Assembly (NCBI GenBank): GCA_009691845.1
Contig: SIAJ01000038.1
Span: 1 to 47,704 of the forward strand
Reading direction: 5' to 3'
Origin: Gemmataceae bacterium
GTDB taxonomy: Bacteria > Planctomycetota > Planctomycetia > Gemmatales > Gemmataceae
DNA: 47,704 nt
Part shown: positions 41,843-47,704 of the stretch, one piece after another
How the letters are laid out: every line of letters begins with the position of its first letter
Numbering within the stretch: position 1 is the first letter of the stretch
Notes under the pieces: model-generated
Told to the model about the DNA's origin: nothing
Seen by the model: the letters and a program-made list of their open reading frames with translations, nothing else
Database searches by the model: none
Position numbers and translations under genes: made by a program

Positions 41843-42445
41843 CGGCGTCCACGAGGCTTCAAGACACACGTCGGCGTGCTACCAACCACAAGCCCAAACT
41901 CACGAACGCAAGCGAGACGAACAACCCTGCAACGAGAGGACGACTGGTGCCCGTCGCCAAACGATCCTGACGAGCGTGTTGGAATCGCTGCGGCTCGACT
42001 TGCCGACGTTCACGCTGAAGAGCGTGTTCGACGAGGTGCAGAGCTGGTGGACGACGGGACGCAGTTGTTTCGAGCAGTTGCAGCGGAAAATGAAACTCCA
42101 ATCTGCCGAGAAGCCGGTGCTCGATCGGCTCTATCCGAAACCGATCCCAATCCCCAGCGGCTAATTCTTTGCCGCGGCCCGACGCCAAGCGGCAACTTGT
42201 TCGCAGCCAAGTTCACAACGTCTCGGTGCCGGGATTCGACAGCTCAAGCTTCCGTTCGACATCGCTCCACGATTCACGCCGTGAAACCTGACCGAGATTC
42301 AGGCCGCTACGCCACGCGCATAGAATGCACGGCTACGGCTCAGGCTCATGGCCAGGAAAGTCCGTATTTGCATGACAATTCTCCCACTACTTGGCTTTGA
42401 TACAATGGGACGCCGACAACAAACCTGGCCACAGCCGACCAAACG
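41843..42445. other. Gene-poor interval holding remnants
   Basis: About 600 bases between cbiO and the LamG-kelch gene. On the minus strand 41859-41950 encodes a C-terminal-anchor-like tail (TGTSRPLVAGLFVSLAFVSL, then GLWLVARRRVS and a stop), which looks like the end of a lost membrane-anchored protein. On the plus strand 41952-42164 is the transposase-like remnant described separately. From 42165 to 42445 I see no supported gene, RNA or repeat. Confidence 0.45.
41952..42164 (+). pseudogene. Transposase-like C-terminal remnant
   Basis: The frame reads LTSVLESLRLDLPTFTLKSV, FDEVQSWWTTGRSCFEQLQR, KMKLQSAEKPVLDRLYPKPI and stops at 42164. The amphipathic pattern, the WW-TGRS-CF cluster and the Pro-rich end look like the C-terminus of a transposase, possibly IS66-like, but the family is a guess. 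There is no upstream body: the homologous-looking part begins abruptly near 41952, next to the membrane-tail remnant on the other strand. No terminal inverted repeats or target duplication could be found. It is probably dead. Confidence 0.35.
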
Positions 42446-44278
42446 TCAGGGCCGAATCACTTCTTGCAGCGCTGTGATCTCATCCTCGTACAAAGCTCTT
42501 TGGTACAGGCGCACCTCGCGAATACGACCGTTGAAGTAGTCGTGCTCGCCAAAGCCGATCTTCAGCGGTTGCGTCACTGTCAGGTCATAGTCATTCGCGT
42601 TGAATGGCTGCGATTTCGACACCAGGCGTCCATTCACATAGAGCCGCAGTTCGCCGGCCTGTCGCAGGGCAACCAGGTGTTGCCAACCGGGGCCTAAATC
42701 TTTGTCATACGAAATACATTGTCCGGCTCGCACAGAATGGACGCTGCCGCGAATGCCGGCGGGAGCGTCTTGCAACGAACTGGTGCAACTGCCGATGCTG
42801 GCGAACATCTGTCCCTGGAAAACGGTCAGGCTGGTGACGCGCGTCCAATTGTTGATCTCCTCTCGAACCGGCGCAGTGGCAGGGCCTGGATCCCAACCCG
42901 GCGGCGAGAAGAATTTCCGCAACGAGGTCCAGCCAGATTTTCCGTCGTAGCGTGAGACCTCGCCACGGGGAATAGCACCAGCATAGAGCTTGCCATTGTA
43001 AACGGTCAATGCGTTGATTTCCGTTCCGTCGCCCAATCGACCCCGATCGGTCCATTTCTCACCCCCTTCATACTCAACCACGCGAGCTTCCGGCCACATC
43101 CCTGCGATCAACTTACCGCGAAAGACAGCCAAGGAGTGGACTTGCAAGAAGGGCGTGAGTTCAGGCGGCGTATCGCCAAGCGGCGTTCCTGCAAACTCCC
43201 ATTGCCGACCATCGAAAGCGAATACGTTGGGGTAGCCGACATAGAGTTTCCCGTCGTGCACAGCCATCGCGTGTGGATAAAGACTCCTGGGCGGCTCAGG
43301 CGGAAAGCTCCCCGCGACACTCCACTTCGTTCCCCCCTCGTAGACAAAAATCTGATACGGCCGGCCGGTCCATTGTTTTTCTCCGGGCGGCGGTAGCCCG
43401 CGATCTCCTCCCGCATAGAGCCTCCCGCCGTAGGTCGCCAAGCAATTGATCCGGAGCATCTGCCCTGGCTGGCCGCAGTCGGTCCAAGTCGTGCCGCCTT
43501 CATAGCGATAGACACGACTTGGATCGTACTTACCCGAGAATACACGGGTCCAATCGTAGGTGGACGTTCCCGCGTACAATTGACCTTGGTAGACAATCAA
43601 CGCCATGACGCCGGTCGTCTTGCCTTGTCCTACGCGTCCGCAATCGATCCATTCTTTTCCGCCGACATAGCGATAGACGTGACACCAGCCCATTTCGTCC
43701 TGTGCGTCGATGGTGGCGGCATAAAGATGGCCGTCGTAGACGGTGAGTGAGTTGCTCACATAGTTGCTTGTGGGGCCGGGCCGACCACAATCCTGCCACT
43801 CACCGAGCTTGGCATTATCGATGCCGAAGCAAACGTGCCGATCATCACCAGATGACTGGTAACCCCCGGCACTGGAGTTGAGCTTGAGTGTTACTCCCCT
43901 ACGCAGGTCCGGATCGTACCAATTCAACACATCGCCCCAGGCGTCATCCACAATGTTGACCGTGTGTATCCAAGCCGAGATGGTAAAATCCCCGCGGCCA
44001 AGCTGGAGCGAATCCCGGGCGGGCACCTCGATATGCGCACTGCGTCCATCGAACGAACCGGTTTGCAAGTCCACGCCGTGGTTGGTTCCGTGATGCTCGT
44101 GCCCCGAGTGATCGCGACAATCGCCCTGCAATTTCCAGTATCCGACCAGCCCACGGTGGAGTTCCACCGAAGGTGCTATCTGCCCGCGAGGCGGTTCCGC
44201 CGGGCGACGAGTGGCCCAGTACAAGCCACCGATTCCAAGTATCACCAGCACCACTGAGGCAACGTATCTGAATCTCAT
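42446..44278 (-). CDS. Membrane-anchored LamG protein with inserted kelch-like propeller
   Basis: A 610-residue protein. Residues 5-22 are a signal anchor (YVASVVLVILGIGGLYWA). Residues about 45-150 are the first half of a LamG fold: GLVGYWKLQGDCRDHSGHEH, HGTNHGVDL, FDGRSAHIEVP, DFTISAWIHT. Residues about 165-515 are about six kelch-like blades, each with Y-x-G-x-LYAG and Y-EGG-x-x-W (VYQGQLYAGT, RYEGGTTWTDCG, TYGGRLYAGGD, VYEGGTKWSVAG, EYEGGEKWTDRG, VYNGKLYAGAI). Residues about 530-600 resume LamG: GWQHLVALRQAGELRLYVNG, then FNGRIREVRLYQRAL. It is probably a cell-surface glycan-binding protein. The heparinase-like gene ends 27 bases upstream. Confidence 0.85.
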   Translation of the reverse strand: MRFRYVASVVLVILGIGGLYWATRRPAEPPRGQIAPSVELHRGLVGYWKLQGDCRDHSGHEHHGTNHGVDLQTGSFDGRSAHIEVPARDSLQLGRGDFTISAWIHTVNIVDDAWGDVLNWYDPDLRRGVTLKLNSSAGGYQSSGDDRHVCFGIDNAKLGEWQDCGRPGPTSNYVSNSLTVYDGHLYAATIDAQDEMGWCHVYRYVGGKEWIDCGRVGQGKTTGVMALIVYQGQLYAGTSTYDWTRVFSGKYDPSRVYRYEGGTTWTDCGQPGQMLRINCLATYGGRLYAGGDRGLPPPGEKQWTGRPYQIFVYEGGTKWSVAGSFPPEPPRSLYPHAMAVHDGKLYVGYPNVFAFDGRQWEFAGTPLGDTPPELTPFLQVHSLAVFRGKLIAGMWPEARVVEYEGGEKWTDRGRLGDGTEINALTVYNGKLYAGAIPRGEVSRYDGKSGWTSLRKFFSPPGWDPGPATAPVREEINNWTRVTSLTVFQGQMFASIGSCTSSLQDAPAGIRGSVHSVRAGQCISYDKDLGPGWQHLVALRQAGELRLYVNGRLVSKSQPFNANDYDLTVTQPLKIGFGEHDYFNGRIREVRLYQRALYEDEITALQEVIRP

Positions 44279-44305
44279 AGGGTTCCAAATGGGAAGTAAT
44301 TCCGG

Positions 44306-47300
44306 CTAACGTGCATCCGTACGTGAGGTTGCCTTCGCACTTTCCAAAACGCGGTCGCCGTGCAGAATCCTACCGGGCGTGCCCAGGGTAAACGTGGCGG
44401 TCTTGTTGCGAAGCTGGATGGCCCCTGCTTGACAATGAAACGTGGCTTTACGGTCTGCGGAAATTCCTTGTTCCTTGGCGTTGCTCAAGAAGAGATAGTC
44501 GGTTCCCGATGAGGTCTCGACTTGCACGCCGGAGCCGTTGGCAAACCATGTCACCTTGGGTGCCGCCTCCGTCTTGAGCCGCGGGTAGAGCAAGGCGGAT
44601 ACGGCTCCGCGTCCCTTTAGCGTGGCGATCAGAGCCGTCTGAGGCATCTCGATCGGCCCTTCTTTCTTGTCGCGTCGGCCCATCCCCTTCTGCACCGTCG
44701 TTTCCGTTTTGAGATCGAACTTCCCGGCTTCAAAGAGAAACACCTCAAGATCGACATCGTCGTCGCCTTCAACGGTTGCGCCCTGTCCGTGAATCGTGAT
44801 TTTCTTCGCCATCAGCCACAGCCGCCAAGTGGCATCGACGTCGGCGTCGTGGTTGTCGCGTATGAGAAAACTCGTGGGTCCGAGCGGGTCGGCGTCCTTC
44901 ATGAACGCGATTTGGCGTTGCCAGGCGCCCTTCTTGCCGGACACGTAATCGAACGCTTTGCTCGGCGAGAACGTATCGATGGCCATTGTCGCATCCTCGG
45001 CGACGGCGGACGACACGAGCATACTGTGATATTTTGCGGCGTGTCGGCCGATGTAGCCAAAGTCATCCGCAAGTAGCTGGCCCTTGCCCCACAACACGAT
45101 GCTGCCTGAATCGAAATCGTAGTGGTCGTGTTGCGAACCGGCGATGAGGTGTAAATAGGTTTCCCGTTCCGAGCCAAACGTGTTGCGAAGGACGACGCCG
45201 GTGTTGCGGAACCATTCGCTGCCGTACTGCGGCGCCTTGGGGGCCACGCCATGTGCCTTCAGCAAGGACTTGTAGCCGGAAAAGGTTCCGAACGGGCCGA
45301 AGAGGCCGATTGGCGGAGAACCATGTTCCTCACACATCCATTGCATCTGGGCGGCAAATACGGGATCGCGGTCTTTCCACAGGCCCGCGATGATGCCGAA
45401 CATACCGGTCCCTTCGCCCATGTAGGTGTTGCCGATGGGGGGATAATGACGAAAACCGCCAGTACGGCGATCGCGTGGCGTGGAGATTTTGGCGAGCCAT
45501 TCGCTCACTTTGCGGACGCGTTCGTCGTGAATGTGGTTGCCGAATCCCGCGTTTTTCGCCATCAAGAAAGCACCGATCATGTGATCGAAAGCAACCATCG
45601 CGTAATGGGGAGCTTCGAGCCAGCCGCCATCTTCATCGGACCAGGCATACAGTTGTCGACGCAGTTCCGTAAGACCCCGATCCGACCAGACCTTCGCTTG
45701 GGGATGCGATGGAACCAGCGAGGCGAGAGCCGTTTGGTAGAGTGCCACCGTGGTCGTCATGTTCGGGTTGGCGGAGAAGCCTCGCGCGGGAGACCAGTAG
45801 TCGTCCCGATTGACCACGTAGCCAAGGAAGGCAATTTTTGCCAGGATCTGCTTACGCTGGTCGGGTGTGACGCCTGGAGCGCCGAGCATGCCATCCGTCA
45901 GATTGATCGTGGGCAGCAAGAACACGCTCTGCATGTGCGGGGCGACGCCGAGCGTCACGCGGGTGTTCTGCTCCAGGACATCGTCGACAACGATTTGGAG
46001 CCATTCCGTATTCTTCTGAAGTATCGCCTTCTCCAGCTTCGGATCTTGCGAGGCGAAGTAGGTGTTCAAAGGGCCATCGATGTTGTACTTGTCGATCGGC
46101 TGATCCGAGGTCCAGCGCCTCACTTCGGCCGGGTCGTTCTTCAACTGAGCACGCAAGGCCGGCAGAGCTTTCTTACTGACGAAAAGCCGCGGATAGTTGT
46201 CGTGATCGCCGGGCCAATCGAGCACATAGTCCTTGACGACATCGAGCGGAAAGTCGCCGTGTTTGATCAGATAGCGTTGCGGTAACGGAGCAATCCGAAG
46301 ATTCTTTCCTGCGAGCGGAGCCAGGGATTCTTCCCGCGCAGGAGTACCGAGCATCCACGTTCGTCCACCGCCACCCAGGGGCAATTCCGCGACGATGCCT
46401 TCTTTCTCCGCCGTGACGGCAACCATGGGAGCTGCCTGTTCCGCCTTACCCTTCCAGGCGGGATCCTTCCATTCGCTGGGACGAAGTGCCGCCAGCATGA
46501 GCATGTCCTTTGCGTTGTGAAGCGCAAACCAGTTCCCCTGCCGTTCGTTCATCCACCAGCGCAGCCAGGGCTCAAGAGCGAAGGCCCGCCCCGGCGTGAT
46601 CTTCCACGAATCGAGCTGACCAAGATTTCCCATCCCCTTGCGGTAGAGCAGATCCGTCGGCTGAAACGCCTGGCCCGACAACGGCAGACGCACGGTTCCG
46701 CCTGTGGGAGCGTCATACGACTCATTCACCATGACGATCGGCTCCGCTCGCAAGACACGGAAACGCAGCGACCATTTTCCCTCATCCGCGAACGTGACCT
46801 GACACACCGCCTCGGCAAACACCGGCCCACGTGCCGTCACCTCGACCAAATATTTTGCCACCTCGGCTCCGCCCGATCGCGTAGAGCCGGCGGTCCAGGC
46901 ATTGGTGCGCAGCCGAATTCCCGCAATGGGAGCTTCGTTGCCTTGCAGCTTCTTTCGCAGGGCGATGCCGATCTGTTCATTGCCGAGTTGCAAGCGATCC
47001 TGGGCCTCCTCCACCTTGAGATCGGTCAGGCCAGCCTTCTTCGTTATGTCGAGCTGATACGTTTGCGTGCTCCCGGCCGACAACGTGACCTGAAACGCCA
47101 AGCGCGGCTGGCCAATGCCCTCAATCAGTTGGCTCGGCAGCACTTCCTTGTTCGGGCCGACCACCTGGGCGCCTTGCTTCACGGCCATAAGTTGTTCAGG
47201 CGTCAACGGAAATGTGACGAGTTCATGTGTCCAGTTTCGCCCCAGATGCTCACGCAGGACGAAGTCTTGAGCCCTCGCCGAACTGTCCGCTACGAAAAAA

Positions 47301-47353
47301 CTCACGAGCCCTAGGAGAATCGCTCGGGGTAGGTTGGGGTGGATTCGGGTCAT
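44306..47353 (-). CDS. Secreted heparinase II/III-like polysaccharide lyase
   Basis: A 1015-residue protein with a signal peptide (MTRIHPNLPRAILLGLVSFF). The N-terminal about 350 residues are beta-rich (FVLREHLGRNWTHELVTFPL, GGTVRLPLSG). The middle is alpha-helical, of the (alpha/alpha) toroid kind seen in alginate and heparin lyases (PHYAMVAFDHMIGAFLMAKN). The heparinase II/III-like region is marked by AGSQHDHYDFDSGSIVLWGK, then GQLLADDFGYIGRHAAKYHS, whose His and Tyr residues are candidates for catalysis. The C-terminal part is beta-sandwich. The likely substrate is an acidic polysaccharide; which one is unknown. It is followed on the same strand, 27 bases on, by the LamG-kelch gene, suggesting a small polysaccharide-related operon. 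Confidence 0.83.
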   Translation of the reverse strand: MTRIHPNLPRAILLGLVSFFVADSSARAQDFVLREHLGRNWTHELVTFPLTPEQLMAVKQGAQVVGPNKEVLPSQLIEGIGQPRLAFQVTLSAGSTQTYQLDITKKAGLTDLKVEEAQDRLQLGNEQIGIALRKKLQGNEAPIAGIRLRTNAWTAGSTRSGGAEVAKYLVEVTARGPVFAEAVCQVTFADEGKWSLRFRVLRAEPIVMVNESYDAPTGGTVRLPLSGQAFQPTDLLYRKGMGNLGQLDSWKITPGRAFALEPWLRWWMNERQGNWFALHNAKDMLMLAALRPSEWKDPAWKGKAEQAAPMVAVTAEKEGIVAELPLGGGGRTWMLGTPAREESLAPLAGKNLRIAPLPQRYLIKHGDFPLDVVKDYVLDWPGDHDNYPRLFVSKKALPALRAQLKNDPAEVRRWTSDQPIDKYNIDGPLNTYFASQDPKLEKAILQKNTEWLQIVVDDVLEQNTRVTLGVAPHMQSVFLLPTINLTDGMLGAPGVTPDQRKQILAKIAFLGYVVNRDDYWSPARGFSANPNMTTTVALYQTALASLVPSHPQAKVWSDRGLTELRRQLYAWSDEDGGWLEAPHYAMVAFDHMIGAFLMAKNAGFGNHIHDERVRKVSEWLAKISTPRDRRTGGFRHYPPIGNTYMGEGTGMFGIIAGLWKDRDPVFAAQMQWMCEEHGSPPIGLFGPFGTFSGYKSLLKAHGVAPKAPQYGSEWFRNTGVVLRNTFGSERETYLHLIAGSQHDHYDFDSGSIVLWGKGQLLADDFGYIGRHAAKYHSMLVSSAVAEDATMAIDTFSPSKAFDYVSGKKGAWQRQIAFMKDADPLGPTSFLIRDNHDADVDATWRLWLMAKKITIHGQGATVEGDDDVDLEVFLFEAGKFDLKTETTVQKGMGRRDKKEGPIEMPQTALIATLKGRGAVSALLYPRLKTEAAPKVTWFANGSGVQVETSSGTDYLFLSNAKEQGISADRKATFHCQAGAIQLRNKTATFTLGTPGRILHGDRVLESAKATSRTDAR

Positions 47354-47704
47354 TGCGGTCCGATCGCCAAGTTAAATATTGGGGCGTTGGTCATTTTAAC
47401 ATGTTTACAGCACGCACACCATACGGAAAGCAGCCGTGCCGAAGCCGAAAAAAGCTGATGTGCCTTGCCATTGTCGCACCATCTGTCGCCAAGCCGAACG
47501 ACTAAGCTCAGCGGCGGCGGGAGGGGCCAACTGAGCAGACAAATAGACAATTGAACCCGCCGTCTGCTTGTATGTTCTCTTCCACTCCGGTTACGCAGCC
47601 GGGAGAATCTCTTTGGGGAGCCGCGGGGAGGTCTTTCGGTCTGGTGAGGCTCGACCTCTTGCTGCAGATTGACCCCTCCGCGTTTGACCCGAGTGCTGGT
47701 TACA
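47354..47704. other. Window-end region without a supported gene
   Basis: 351 bases upstream of the heparinase-like gene (minus), so its promoter should be here, but no clear hexamers are seen. An open frame from ATG 47572 (MFSSTPVTQPGESLWGAAG) runs off the window for 44 codons; without a good ribosome site or recognisable family I do not call it. An attC-like inverted repeat at 47493-47569 is listed separately. Confidence 0.4.
47493..47569. repeat. Imperfect inverted repeat resembling an integron attC site
   Basis: AAGCTCAGCGGCGGCGGG (47504-47521) pairs imperfectly with CCCGCCGTCTGCTT (47556-47569) around a 34-base spacer. It is preceded by GCCGAAC (47493-47499), close to the attC R'' consensus RYYYAAC. 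The opposite GTTRRRY box is not found where expected, so if it is an attC it is degenerate. No integrase is in the window. Confidence 0.35.

Overview
The window looks like a chromosome segment of a planctomycete, most likely of the Gemmataceae. The pointers are four DUF1501 'secreted' proteins, two DUF1549/DUF1553 proteins with haem-like C-x(n)-CH motifs, a PSCyt1-WD40 protein, a DUF1080 protein, a small secreted protein resembling the Gemmata paralogous family TIGR03066, GC-rich coding DNA, and many intergenic inverted repeats. No phage, CRISPR array, rRNA or complete insertion sequence is visible. One tRNA (Gly, CCC) is present.

Layout. 1-6.2 kb: tail of a CE7-type acetylxylan esterase, a DUF1080+LamG protein, an alpha/beta hydrolase, a DUF1501 protein, a decayed TPR gene and a NagA-like amidohydrolase. 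6.1-10.8 kb (minus strand): PhzF-like protein, DUF1549/DUF1553 protein, DUF1501 protein. 11.0-22.9 kb (plus strand): DUF1501, DUF1501, PPC-domain protein, acyltransferase, a toxin-antitoxin pair, DUF1549/DUF1553 protein, PSCyt1-WD40-coiled-coil protein. 23.0-25.5 kb (minus): an ABC ATPase overlapping a small membrane protein, then a PQQ-type beta-propeller. 25.6-29.5 kb: a PagL-like lipid A deacylase, a DUF2293 protein, an ADP-ribosylglycohydrolase followed by endonuclease IV, and a DUF413-like protein. 29.8-33.4 kb: a DUF4159 membrane protein overlapping a TPR protein, then a small protein overlapping an HNH nuclease. 33.5-36.2 kb: ApbE-DUF2271 with a PepSY-type membrane protein, and the TIGR03066-like protein. 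36.3-41.8 kb: tRNA-Gly, a ThuA-like protein, a small secreted protein, a DPP-IV-type peptidase and ECF transporter T and A components. 41.8-47.7 kb: gene remnants, a LamG protein carrying an inserted kelch-like propeller, a heparinase II/III-like protein, and an end region with an attC-like inverted repeat.

How the genes work together. Much of the window encodes exported proteins: signal peptides or twin-arginine leaders are visible on about half the genes. Many are linked to carbohydrate recognition or breakdown (esterase, DUF1080, ThuA, heparinase-like, LamG) or to the planctomycete DUF1501/DUF1549/PSCyt1 families, whose biochemical role is not established. Tight overlaps or short gaps suggest co-translation or co-transcription for PhzF/DUF1549, antitoxin/toxin, membrane protein/ABC ATPase, ADP-ribosylglycohydrolase/Nfo, DUF4159/TPR, RHH-like/HNH, ApbE/PepSY, CbiQ/CbiO and heparinase/LamG-kelch.

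The observations most worth pursuing are the LamG fold interrupted by a kelch propeller, the ADP-ribosylglycohydrolase/endonuclease IV bicistron, the NagA homologue with Tyr in place of the metal-binding Glu, the ABC ATPase whose only visible partner has an Arg/Asp/Glu-rich tail and whose stop codon lies in a repeat element, the ECF A/T pair without an S component, and several unrelated families of intergenic palindromes. All functional statements are read from sequence by eye; no database search was run.
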